From Nitrospira_D sp035465795 (GTDB lineage Bacteria > Nitrospirota > Nitrospiria > Nitrospirales > Nitrospiraceae), in assembly GCF_049546785.1 (NCBI RefSeq), contig NZ_JBMWAN010000005.1, positions 1 through 64,000 of the forward strand: a stretch of 64,000 nucleotides of DNA, read 5' to 3'. Every line of letters begins with the position of its first letter. Position 1 is the stretch's first letter. Of this stretch, positions 51,729-60,713 are shown one piece after another. The notes below the pieces were generated by a model, which saw only the letters and a program-made list of their open reading frames with translations, ran no database searches and was not told where the DNA came from. Made by a program: the position numbers and the translations under genes.

Positions 51729-53112
51729 TGATTTTGTAGATATACCGGGATTCCGCCAAGCGAGATTCCGACTCGAACAACACCGCCGTCGCGCGCACGA
51801 CCTCCACGATCGGGCTCAAACCGAGGCGGTAGCGCTCCTGCGCCAGCAGCAACGCTTCTTTCGAAAAGGTCACTCGCTCCTGCTCGAGTGCGATTTGTTC
51901 GGCATTTGTAGTTCGCGTGAGATAGGCCCGGACAATCTGCAAGATGATTTCGTTGGCGAGGGCCTGGAGCTCTTCGTCCGTTTCTCCTTTGCGATGGCCG
52001 GCTTCCTTGATCTGACTCTGAATCCGGAATCCTGTGAACAGAGGAAACTTAATCGTGATGCCAAACCCCCAAAATGGGGCCACAGCATCGGAAGGAATGC
52101 CGGCATCATGCACATCGCCGTATTGCGTGATGCCAACTGAGCCCACCGCAGTAAGGGAACCATAATTCAACGCCTTGACTGCCCGGAGCAGCTCTTCGCT
52201 GGCAACCAGACGGTCTCGATTGCCGAGTAACTCGGGCCGGTCGTTGAGCCCTGTGGTGACCAAGGTTTCGACAGATTCGCTGGGAGTCACCTGAATACGA
52301 ATCGGTTCCAGTTCATACTGGTCCTGCCCATCGCTCCCCATCGCATTATTCAACGTTGCAAACGACTGTTTGAGATCATTCTTCGCTTTAATCAGCGAGA
52401 GCTCGGCGTTCGCGACTTCCACCAGCACCAAGTCCAAATCGACTTTCGATTTGAGTTGATGTTTGTAGAGCGCCTGCACCTGATCACGGACGGCTTGCCG
52501 CTGCTTGACCGTCTCGGTTGCGATCGTCACCAGACTCTGCTGAAGCAAAGTGTTGAGGTAGGCTCGTTGGACGTTGAGGATGACGAAGGCTTTATTCGTC
52601 AAAATCTCTTTATCGCTGGCTGCTTCATTGGCTTCGGTCGCAAGAATGCGGTGAGCGGTATAACCGAAATCTGAGATCAATTGATTGAGCAGGAACCCAC
52701 CGGTCAGCATGTTCTGGTTATGCTTTGGAAGGGCGCCGCCAGGATCGAGTCCATGTCCGCCGCGATCATGAATCGTTTTGCCGTCAGTGGTAATAATTCG
52801 TAAAGAACCACTGCTTCCCGCGATAGAAGCTTCCAGCCAGGGATATCGCTCGCCCTGAGTTTGACGGGTCAGAGCCTTGGCAATGAGCGCGCTATAGCGC
52901 GAACGCTCGAGCAAGGGGTGGTTGGCAAGGCCGGTTCTGATGGCTTCAGTGAGCGTCAGCAGAGAGCTTGCAGGTTTCTCCACAGCACGAGAGACCGTTG
53001 GTTTCGCCTGTGACGACTGTGCTCCTGCCTGAGCGACCCCAAGATGAGGACTGCCCACAACGAGTGCCAGGACGATGATTCTCGTGAGTAACGTGTGCAT
53101 AACTGCTCGCAT
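51679..53112 (-). CDS. TolC-family outer membrane protein (first of three)
   Basis: The 477-residue protein begins with a signal peptide (LLTRIIVLALVVGSPHLGVAQA) and carries the paralogous features NQLISDFGYTAHRILATEAN and RYRLGLSPIVEVVRATAVLFESE. ATG 53112 leaves a 40-base gap to the membrane-fusion gene; ATG 53100 is an alternative. The longer open frame upstream overlaps that gene and is not supported. Confidence 0.88.
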   Translation of the reverse strand: MRAVMHTLLTRIIVLALVVGSPHLGVAQAGAQSSQAKPTVSRAVEKPASSLLTLTEAIRTGLANHPLLERSRYSALIAKALTRQTQGERYPWLEASIAGSSGSLRIITTDGKTIHDRGGHGLDPGGALPKHNQNMLTGGFLLNQLISDFGYTAHRILATEANEAASDKEILTNKAFVILNVQRAYLNTLLQQSLVTIATETVKQRQAVRDQVQALYKHQLKSKVDLDLVLVEVANAELSLIKAKNDLKQSFATLNNAMGSDGQDQYELEPIRIQVTPSESVETLVTTGLNDRPELLGNRDRLVASEELLRAVKALNYGSLTAVGSVGITQYGDVHDAGIPSDAVAPFWGFGITIKFPLFTGFRIQSQIKEAGHRKGETDEELQALANEIILQIVRAYLTRTTNAEQIALEQERVTFSKEALLLAQERYRLGLSPIVEVVRATAVLFESESRLAESRYIYKISESVVSYATGQEYKRF

Positions 53113-53152
53113 CAGGAAAGTTTCTGAACCGCGCCCTTTCCGAGTCGGCACA

Positions 53153-54304
53153 TTACATTTTCTGCCTGGCTGCTTTTCCGTTTGGAAGGTTGTAATCAGA
53201 CGATTGCACCGCTTGGCCATCAGTCAACCCGCTCTTGCCAACGACGACGACTTCCTCCTCGCCGGTCAAACCGTCCACGACCTCGACCCAAAGACCGTCA
53301 TCAATGCCCGTTTTAATAGGGACACGTTTGGCTTTGCCGGCATCGACCACAAACACCGCTTTTTCCTGTCCGTTTTTGCTCGGAGCGATCGCGGCGGGAG
53401 GAATGGCCAGCGCGTTCGGATGCTGCTGCAGATGGAGCGACACGTTGATGAACATCCCGGGCTGGAGCCGATGGTCTTTATTGGGCACATCGATTTCGAC
53501 CAACAATGTTCTGGTGGAGGGATCCAAGGCTTCGGTGGTCCGAGTGATCGAAGCCGCTAATTCCTCAGACCATTCACGTGCGGTGACCGTCACGGGAAGT
53601 CCTGGTCTGGCCAGCCGTGCAGCTTCCTGCGGGGCATTCACATAGATCCGGACGCTGTCCATATCCATGATCGTAAAAAGCGGCGCCGCTTGAGTCGCTG
53701 ACCCGGTCGCGGCCTGGATGAGCGCGCCAGGATCGGCAAACCGAGCCGTAATCACCCCTGAAAATGGCGCATAGACCTTGGTGTAATCCAACAAGGTCCG
53801 GCGACTGTCTCGCTGATGCTTGGCGGATTCAGCCGCGGCTTTGGCCACATCGACATCCTGCTTGGCGATCATGTCGTGATTATCCTGCCAGACGCTCAAG
53901 TACCGCTCATACGTCACTTTCTTGATCTGGTAATCAGCGTCGGCCTGTTTGTATTGATCTTCGATCTCGGGTGCATCCATCACTGCCAGCAGTTGGCCTT
54001 TCTGGACGACATCACCTTTGTCGACTCCGATCCATTTCACGTAGCCGGAGACCTTCCCGTACAGCGTCGCTTGATACCAGGGAGAAATGTTCGCCGGAAG
54101 CGTCAAGGTCTGGCGAATGTCGCGCCGCTGCACTTTCAATACTTGGACCCGAGAAACACCTTCAGGCGCCTGGCCTGCCTCCTGGGTTGTCTCGGGTGCT
54201 GACACCGTCGGTTGCTGGCCCTGGATGATCATCAAGACCGCCGCAAGGAGGAAGAGTCCTGTTGCAACCATCAGAACGATTTTGAGGCGTGATGTATGTC
54301 TCAT
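53153..54304 (-). CDS. RND efflux periplasmic adaptor (membrane-fusion protein)
   Basis: The 383-residue protein has an N-terminal membrane anchor (IVLMVATGLFLLAAVLMII), a lipoyl half (LPANISPWYQATLYGKVSGYVKWIGVDKGDVVQKGQLLAVMD), a helical hairpin and the second lipoyl half (KVYAPFSGVITARFADPGALIQA), then beta-barrel and membrane-proximal domains. It links the RND permease to a TolC duct. The gene lies between the permease gene (56-base gap) and the tolC cluster. Confidence 0.93.
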   Translation of the reverse strand: MRHTSRLKIVLMVATGLFLLAAVLMIIQGQQPTVSAPETTQEAGQAPEGVSRVQVLKVQRRDIRQTLTLPANISPWYQATLYGKVSGYVKWIGVDKGDVVQKGQLLAVMDAPEIEDQYKQADADYQIKKVTYERYLSVWQDNHDMIAKQDVDVAKAAAESAKHQRDSRRTLLDYTKVYAPFSGVITARFADPGALIQAATGSATQAAPLFTIMDMDSVRIYVNAPQEAARLARPGLPVTVTAREWSEELAASITRTTEALDPSTRTLLVEIDVPNKDHRLQPGMFINVSLHLQQHPNALAIPPAAIAPSKNGQEKAVFVVDAGKAKRVPIKTGIDDGLWVEVVDGLTGEEEVVVVGKSGLTDGQAVQSSDYNLPNGKAARQKM

Positions 54305-54360
54305 ATCCCCTCAGGACACTCCCTCAACGAACGTAGGCGACAGGCCCACGACTCCTCTGC

Positions 54361-57300
54361 TCAGTGAACCGCTCCTTCAGTTTCAGCCGGGCTGGTGGCT
54401 GATCGCCGACGAGCAAGTGCGTGCAGAACCGGAATAAAGAGCAGCGTCATGGTCGTCGATACCGTCAGACCTCCGATCACGGCGCGGGCAAGCGGCATGT
54501 TGCTCTCGCTCCCCTCCCCGATGCCAAGCGCCATCGGGGCCAGTCCGATGACGGTGGCCAGCGACGTCATGATGATGGGCCTGATACGGAGTCGCCCCGC
54601 CTCCACCACGGCCTCCTCGATCGGCATGCCCTCGCGCAGCCTGTTGTTGGCGAAGTCCACCAGCAACACGCTGTTGGACACGACTATCCCGATCATCATC
54701 AGAGTACCGATCAACGATTCCACATTGAGCGAAGTATGCGTCACCAGCAGCATCCAGATGACACCGATAAACCCCAGCGGGACCGCAAACATGACGACAA
54801 AGGGGTCGAGCCATGACCGAAACAGCCCGACCATCACCAAATAGATTAGCACCATCGCCAGCGGCAGGGTCCCTGCGAAACCCGATATCGCAGCTCTCAT
54901 GCTGTCGACTTCCCCTTTGAAACTCACCACCACATCCTTCGGGATGTCGAGTTTCCCGACAGCCTGTTCGATTTGTCCCGCTACGCGGCCTAGATCGTTG
55001 CCTGGCACACTGACGAGCACGTCCATCGTCCGTTGGAGGTTGAAGTGATCGACGGTCTCGGGGCCGACTTTTCGTACGACATCCACCAGATCTCGCAGCA
55101 GGACAGGGCTTCCCCCGGTCGCTGTCACACCGGGTAAGCGGGGCCGTTCAGGAAAGGGGGTCTGCCCGAGCACCAATGAACTGCCCCTGAGCGTGCTGCC
55201 TCCCGTACTGACCGACATCGGCTGCTCCACGTGCGTTCCCACAAGAGGCATGTTCAGAAAATCTTCGAACTCCAGCAGGATCTGCTCGGGGAATTGGGTC
55301 ACAACAAAATAGGCGTTATTGGTCCGGGGATCAATCCAATAGCCCGGGTTCAATGTGACGTTTGAAGACAACCCCGTGACCAAGTCCGTCACGATCTGAT
55401 ACTCATTCAACCCGACATACGAGGCTTTGTCTCGATTGATATCGAGATGAATCTCTGGATAGTCCATCCCCTGTCGAACCTGGACATCTGCAGTCCCGTG
55501 AATCTCTGCCACAAGGTCCCGGATCTTGTTGGCCGTCGCCGCAAGATCTCCCATCTTGGGACCGCTTACTTTAATATCGATTGGTGCAGGCAGCCCGGAA
55601 TTGATCACATCGCTGACGATCCCCCCGGTCTGGAAGGAGAACTTCAGCCCCGGAAATTCCCGATGAAGAGTCTGGCGCAACTTCCCGATAATGTCATCGG
55701 TATGCATCTCATGGTCACGCGTCAAGCTCACGAGCACATAGGCCTGATGCGGACCATTCACCGGCGTGTAAAGCACCATCCATCCCTGCGGCAGGCCGAT
55801 ATTCGAGACGACCTGATCCAGTTCCGCGGCGGGTATGGCCTCTCGAACCAGGCCTTCGATTTTGGCAACAATTGCCTCTGTTTTCTCGATTCTCGTGCCT
55901 TCCGGTGCTGAGACGTTCAAGATAAAGGAACCTGCGTCCACCTTTGGGAAAAACTCTGTTGCCAGCCGTGGCGCCATAAACAGAGAGCCGACGAAGATAG
56001 CGGTGACCGTAATGATCACGACAACCTTGTGGCCGAGACACCAGCGCAGCGCAACAATGTACCGCTCGACAAATGGATCGAAGAGATTGATCCGATTCCA
56101 CCAGGCGACAAGCCCGCTTTGAGGCGGTGCCGGATGCCCTGGTACACCATGCCCTCCCTTCCGGAAGAGCCAGGCGATTGAGACGGGAGCGACGGTGAGC
56201 GCCACCACATAGGACGCCATCATCGCGTAGGCGACGGTGAGGGCCAGCGGCACAAACAGGAATTTGATAATCCCGGTGAAAAAGGCGATCGGTAGAAAGA
56301 CGAGAAACACGGTGATGGTGATCACCAGCATCGGAAGTGCGACTTCGGTGACGGCATCGCCGGCCGCGTCCTTCGCCGACTTGCCCATGTCCATGTGCCG
56401 GTGGGTGTTTTCCACGACCACAATCGCGTCATCCACGAGCCGGCCAACCGCCAATGCAAGTCCCCCCAGTGTCATGATGTTGACCGAATGACCGGTGAAG
56501 TACAGCCCGATGAAGGCTGATGTGACGGACAAAGGAATCGCCATGGCGATGATCAGCGTATAACGCAGACTGCCGAGAAACAGCAGGACCATCAGACAGG
56601 CAAGTCCCCCTCCCAGAAGACCTTCATGTTCCAGCGTATGGATTGCCTGCCGGATATAGAGTGACTGATCGAAGAGCAACTTGACCGACAGTTCCTTGGG
56701 AATGCCGATCAGCTTCGTGAGCGCGTCCTTTATGCCATCGACGACCGCGATGGTGTTAGCTCCAGCCTGCTTCAGAATGGGAAGATAGACGGCCCGATTA
56801 CCATTGATCCTCACCACGTTGGTCTGAATCATTGTCGAGTCGACAGCTTTTCCGACGTCTCGCAGGTATACCGGCACCCCGTTCACGACCTTAAGCGGGA
56901 TGTCGTTCATCTGATCTACGACCTTGATCATGCTGTTCGTATACACGTTGTAATCGAAGTCGCCGATTTTGACGTCGCCGGCCGGGAGAAGGACGCTCTG
57001 CATGTTCACCGCATTCACAATCTCGTGCGTGGAAATGCTGCGAGCCAGCATGCGCTCAGGATCGAGAAACACCGTGACTTGGCGGACCGTTCCTCCGAAC
57101 GTGGTCGGGAACGCGACGCCCGGCACATTGCCGAGCTGCGGCCGGATATTAAAGTATGCGAGATCACGCACCTCCTTCTCCGTCATCGTTTCGCTGGCAG
57201 TCGTCTGCAGCGCGATGGGCAGACTCGCCGCCCCGAACTTGATGATAATCGGGGGAAAGATGCCTTGAGGCAGAAAACGGAGATTCGCATAGGTCAGGCT

Positions 57301-57621
57301 CGTAATTTCGGCCAGCCCCGCGTTCACGTCATAGGAGGAATGGAAATAGATCTTGATGAGACTGACACCGGGCAAGGAACGGGACTCGATGTGATCGATA
57401 TAGGAGGCCTGAAGAAAGGCTTGCTCCAGTCGCAACGTGATGGCGCCCTCCACCTCCGACGGCCCCATGCCTTTGTAAAACGTGGCGACAGCCACGACCG
57501 GCATGTTGATCTCCGGGAAGATGTCCACGACCATCTTCTGGTAGGACACGACGCCGACAATGATGACGATGAGGCTGATGGCGATAACGGCGAAAGGATT
57601 TTTAAGCGCGGCACGAACCAT
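54361..57621 (-). CDS. RND efflux permease, AcrB/HAE1 type
   Basis: The 1,086-residue inner-membrane pump has the usual twelve membrane segments in two halves with large periplasmic loops. The proton-relay pair is seen in GRLVDDAIVVVENTHRH (two adjacent Asp, as in AcrB D407/D408). The starting segment NPFAVIAISLIVIIVGVVSY and the second-half VVSNSVLLVDFANN are typical. Two Asp rather than the metal-type single Asp argues for organic substrates. It is the first gene of the five-gene efflux operon; 57622-57928 upstream holds no gene and presumably the promoter. Confidence 0.93.
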   Translation of the reverse strand: MVRAALKNPFAVIAISLIVIIVGVVSYQKMVVDIFPEINMPVVAVATFYKGMGPSEVEGAITLRLEQAFLQASYIDHIESRSLPGVSLIKIYFHSSYDVNAGLAEITSLTYANLRFLPQGIFPPIIIKFGAASLPIALQTTASETMTEKEVRDLAYFNIRPQLGNVPGVAFPTTFGGTVRQVTVFLDPERMLARSISTHEIVNAVNMQSVLLPAGDVKIGDFDYNVYTNSMIKVVDQMNDIPLKVVNGVPVYLRDVGKAVDSTMIQTNVVRINGNRAVYLPILKQAGANTIAVVDGIKDALTKLIGIPKELSVKLLFDQSLYIRQAIHTLEHEGLLGGGLACLMVLLFLGSLRYTLIIAMAIPLSVTSAFIGLYFTGHSVNIMTLGGLALAVGRLVDDAIVVVENTHRHMDMGKSAKDAAGDAVTEVALPMLVITITVFLVFLPIAFFTGIIKFLFVPLALTVAYAMMASYVVALTVAPVSIAWLFRKGGHGVPGHPAPPQSGLVAWWNRINLFDPFVERYIVALRWCLGHKVVVIITVTAIFVGSLFMAPRLATEFFPKVDAGSFILNVSAPEGTRIEKTEAIVAKIEGLVREAIPAAELDQVVSNIGLPQGWMVLYTPVNGPHQAYVLVSLTRDHEMHTDDIIGKLRQTLHREFPGLKFSFQTGGIVSDVINSGLPAPIDIKVSGPKMGDLAATANKIRDLVAEIHGTADVQVRQGMDYPEIHLDINRDKASYVGLNEYQIVTDLVTGLSSNVTLNPGYWIDPRTNNAYFVVTQFPEQILLEFEDFLNMPLVGTHVEQPMSVSTGGSTLRGSSLVLGQTPFPERPRLPGVTATGGSPVLLRDLVDVVRKVGPETVDHFNLQRTMDVLVSVPGNDLGRVAGQIEQAVGKLDIPKDVVVSFKGEVDSMRAAISGFAGTLPLAMVLIYLVMVGLFRSWLDPFVVMFAVPLGFIGVIWMLLVTHTSLNVESLIGTLMMIGIVVSNSVLLVDFANNRLREGMPIEEAVVEAGRLRIRPIIMTSLATVIGLAPMALGIGEGSESNMPLARAVIGGLTVSTTMTLLFIPVLHALARRRSATSPAETEGAVH

Positions 57622-57928
57622 ACCTTGCGATACCCTTCCTAGATCATCCGTTCACAAGGACCCGTAGCAGAATGTTGGTGTCGTGTTACTACTTGGCCTG
57701 GTGTTGTCGAAACACCCGCGTTTCTTCTACCACATATAGCAGCGGCCCGTCTTCCATCGTGATTAGGACCTTGCGTTCGCTCCCGGCCGACCCATGGGAT
57801 TGAAGGGGGTGGCAGGGCTTCCCAATAGCCAAAGATCGATGGAGGCTGCACAACAAAATGAACGACCAGCCCACTTATTGGGGGCAGATCTTGAACGAAT
57901 ACCAGCCGAAAGCCCGGAAGGAGCAGGG

Positions 57929-58441
57929 TCACGGGTGTGGTCCCCGTTCCCCTCCGCTGAACTCCAGCCTTGGAGTGATTGGATAGAAATGGTGGCAGAA
58001 CCGACCAACCAAGGTGAGCAGGTCGGCGAAGAAGACCGGCTTTACTTCATGGGCCAGGAGACCAAGGCCATCCAGTGAGCGCATTAGGGCCTCGTCTTCA
58101 GCCCAGAGGAGACCGATAACCGGCAGATCGCTGAAACGCGTGTCCTGTCGAAGTTCACGGAGCAACATCACACCGCTCCCGCCGGGAAGATCGAGATCCA
58201 GCACAACGAATGCTGGCAAGGCGGGCGGATTCATCTCGGCTTGCTCCCGTAACAAGCCCAGCGCGCCCTGCCCACTCTGTACGAGGTCGATCCTGGGGCA
58301 CAACATACGGCCTCGGGGATTGCGTCCATCCCAATTCAATTGAAGGGCTTGGCAAAACAACTCCGCTTCTCCGGGGCTATCTTCCACCAGCAGGATATGG
58401 GGGACGAGGAACATCGGTAAATCCGACCCCGGTTCAGCCAC
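57929..58441 (-). CDS. receiver-domain protein (lone response regulator)
   Basis: The 170-residue product has one receiver domain: HILLVEDSPGEAELFCQAL (acidic pair E-D), phospho-Asp in FVVLDLDLPGGSG and the conserved Lys in HEVKPVFF. The Rcp1-like long insertion between beta-2 and alpha-2 fits cyanobacterial-type phytochrome partners, but no kinase is close. Start is GTG 58441 with GGAGG nine bases upstream. Confidence 0.8.
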   Translation of the reverse strand: MAEPGSDLPMFLVPHILLVEDSPGEAELFCQALQLNWDGRNPRGRMLCPRIDLVQSGQGALGLLREQAEMNPPALPAFVVLDLDLPGGSGVMLLRELRQDTRFSDLPVIGLLWAEDEALMRSLDGLGLLAHEVKPVFFADLLTLVGRFCHHFYPITPRLEFSGGERGPHP

Positions 58442-59062
58442 GGTGACGCCTCCCCATTCAAGGATCTGACGTTATGAGTCCTACCCATGTAAGAACGGGA
58501 TGTGAACCACGCCTCTGTGCCACAATGACGCATTCGTGTCAGATTGACACACGGCCTTTGCCGCATCTCGCGATGGATGATAGATGACGCGTCATGGTCT
58601 CCCATCTATCGCAGCCCCTCCTTCCACTGCCTGCCGGACATTGCCGCTCTTCCAGTGACTCCAATTCAAAAGTAGTTGAGCAATAACAATGCCAATAATA
58701 ACGGGTTGACACCACGCCGTTTCCTGCTCACCGAGAGAGACGCACGATTGCACCTTGCAACTGCTCGTTATCGCACACCGCGCACCGTGCGATTCATTTG
58801 TCTCAATGGGAGAACAGACGGTGCGGCAAGTCTTACGAGTCATGTTGTTTCGTGGTCGCGATGAATTGATTGAACGCCCAGGCTACAAAAACTCGCCGGC
58901 ACATCACAATTATCGTCCACGCCAAGAAAATGGATCAAGAATTGCACCTCTGATACTCTGCCCTGACTTCATCAGAGTGGTCATACACCGTGAGACCCGC
59001 TGCTCCTGCCTTCCGACTTTGCATGTAGCCCGCATGCAGGAAACAGTTGAGGAAAGCCCACT
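58442..59062. other. divergent intergenic stretch without a gene
   Basis: Six hundred bases separate the leftward receiver gene from the rightward SPFH operon. ORFs present are short and not protein-like. I looked for sigma-54 sites and CGCGA-N4-TCGCG palindromes and found none. Presumably it holds two divergent promoters. Confidence 0.5.
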
Positions 59063-59365
59063 ATGGCTCACCAACCCTTGTCGTCGTCTGATCTCACACA
59101 AAGGATCGAACCACGCATCCTGGCTTTTTGCCAAACTCGCCCGCGTATGATGTTCTCCGATCTCGCCAAGGCTCTACCTGATTACACTTGGCAGATGCTG
59201 TTCAGCGCCATCACCCACCTACGCAAACAGCACTATGTCGAGCTCTTGGCGCACCCTTGGGATTATGAAGTGCTTTTCCTGGGCAACACTGGCCCCCTAT
59301 TTCCGGCCTCTCCTAGTCCTGAACGAAACGATGAACGTGATCATGATGAGAGGACAGACGTGTAA
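59063..59365 (+). CDS. small hypothetical protein, winged-helix-like
   Basis: The 100-residue protein has a helical core (RIEPRILAFCQTRPRMMFSDLAKALPDYTWQMLFSAITHLRKQHYVELLAH) laid out like a winged helix, with a beta-like WDYEVLFLG wing, and a disordered charged C-terminus. It could bind DNA. It begins the gene series 59063-63729; the next gene overlaps its end. Confidence 0.6.
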   Translation: MAHQPLSSSDLTQRIEPRILAFCQTRPRMMFSDLAKALPDYTWQMLFSAITHLRKQHYVELLAHPWDYEVLFLGNTGPLFPASPSPERNDERDHDERTDV

Positions 59366-59717
59366 CCCGACCATGGTACTTATCCTGCCGCTGGCATTTG
59401 CCGCAGTGGGCTGTGTCCGCACAGCTGTGCCGCTGGACCTCGCTTCTCCGGACCCCACGTACGATCAAACCAAGATCGCCGCCTATTATAGTCGGGAGGC
59501 CGCCTTCTTCAGGCTCAAATCCCAAGAATTCGCACAACGTGTTCTCGTGTATGAAGGCTTGTTCGGAACTAACTCCGAATGGGTCAAGGGTGCCCGCTTG
59601 TTAGAGCGGTACTATGAAGATGCCGCACAGGAGCAGGAAAGACTTGCCAACCTGCATCGTGGGTTGGCCGGTCACGAACAACGGCTTGTTCCACGGGCGC
59701 GTCCCACAAACCCGTGA
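59331..59717 (+). CDS. lipoprotein, hypothetical
   Basis: The 128-residue product has a signal segment (MVLILPLAFAAVGC) with a lipobox at AVGC, then a helical, Tyr/Glu-rich body (AAYYSREAAFFRLKSQEFAQRVLVYEGLFG, LLERYYEDAAQEQERLANLHRGL). ATG 59331 is an open-frame start overlapping the preceding gene; ATG 59343, 59346 or 59373 could also serve. Function unknown; it precedes an SPFH protein. Confidence 0.65.
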   Translation: MNVIMMRGQTCNPTMVLILPLAFAAVGCVRTAVPLDLASPDPTYDQTKIAAYYSREAAFFRLKSQEFAQRVLVYEGLFGTNSEWVKGARLLERYYEDAAQEQERLANLHRGLAGHEQRLVPRARPTNP

Positions 59718-59751
59718 TAACGGTCACCACTGTTGATTGAAGGAGTCCCTC

Positions 59752-60642
59752 ATGTCTCGCCCCATCCCATACACGGTGATGCTTCTCACTACCCTCCTGA
59801 TCCTTCTGAACAGCGCCTGCTCCGGTACCAGCGTGCAGCCCGGTCAGCGCGGGCTGATGTGGCGCCCTTTTTCGGAAGGATTGTCCACAGAACCTCTCAA
59901 GGACGGCTTTTATTGGAGAGCGGCCTGGAATGACATCTACCTGTACGATGTCCGGTGGCAGAGTTATACCGAGAACGTCGATGCCCTCAGCGCGGATGAC
60001 CTGCAGGTGCTCGTCAAAGCGGCGATCATCCTCAAACCAATCCCGGACGAAGTGTATTTTCTTGCCCATGAAGTGGGAACGGAATTCTATTCCCGTATTG
60101 TGAAGCCGGAATTCCTGGCAGCGGTGCGCAGTGTCGTGTCCGGCTACAACATGGTCACAGTGCCTGAAAAGAGCGCCGAGATCGCCAGTAAGATTCAGGC
60201 CGTCGTCGTGGAGAAGCTCAAGGGGCGCCATCTCCAGATTCAAAGCGTGGCGCTGGCCGACGTCGACTTTCCGCAAATCGTCTTGAGCGCCATCGAACAG
60301 AAGCAGGCGAAGGAGCAAGAAAAAGAGCAGAAGGAATTCGAACTGTTGATCGCAGCCAAAGATGCGGAAATCATGAGAACCAGAGCGAAGGGCGAGGGTG
60401 ACTCGATTCGAATCCGTGCCGAAGGTGAAGCCGAAGGAACGCGCATCAGGTCGGTCGGCCAGGCGAAAGCCCAGGAAACGATCACCAAGACGCTGACCGC
60501 CGACTATCTTCGATACAAGTTGTATGACAGCCCGAATTCCAAGCTGGTGCTCTTACCGGACAAACTGAACCTCCCGATTCTCGTGAATCCCGGGCTCGAT
60601 CAGCCGCACCAGCTGCTCCCGGCGGAGCCACATGAACACTGA
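59752..60642 (+). CDS. SPFH/prohibitin-family lipoprotein
   Basis: ATG 59752 follows AAGGAG. The 296-residue protein has a lipoprotein signal (MLLTTLLILLNSAC), an SPFH domain (about 40-200: GLMWRPFSEGLSTEPLKDGFYW, VRWQSYTENVDALSADDLQVLV, PDEVYFLAHEVGTEFYSRIVKPEF) and a charged coiled coil (EQKQAKEQEKEQKEFELLIA…GEAEGTRIRSVGQAKAQE). Prohibitin-like proteins form membrane ring scaffolds. A lipid anchor instead of a transmembrane helix is less common and places it on the periplasmic side. It is followed by a sensor kinase gene. Confidence 0.85.
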   Translation: MSRPIPYTVMLLTTLLILLNSACSGTSVQPGQRGLMWRPFSEGLSTEPLKDGFYWRAAWNDIYLYDVRWQSYTENVDALSADDLQVLVKAAIILKPIPDEVYFLAHEVGTEFYSRIVKPEFLAAVRSVVSGYNMVTVPEKSAEIASKIQAVVVEKLKGRHLQIQSVALADVDFPQIVLSAIEQKQAKEQEKEQKEFELLIAAKDAEIMRTRAKGEGDSIRIRAEGEAEGTRIRSVGQAKAQETITKTLTADYLRYKLYDSPNSKLVLLPDKLNLPILVNPGLDQPHQLLPAEPHEH

Positions 60643-60713
60643 TGCCGGCACAGCACACTGGCAACGCCAGGACTCCCGCGAGTATCATGAAGGGCGTGCC
60701 TGAGGAGCAGGCC

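Noticed and set aside
58700..58760. Candidate sigma-54 site around GCACGATTGCACC
   Set aside because: No GG lies 10 bases before the GC on either register.
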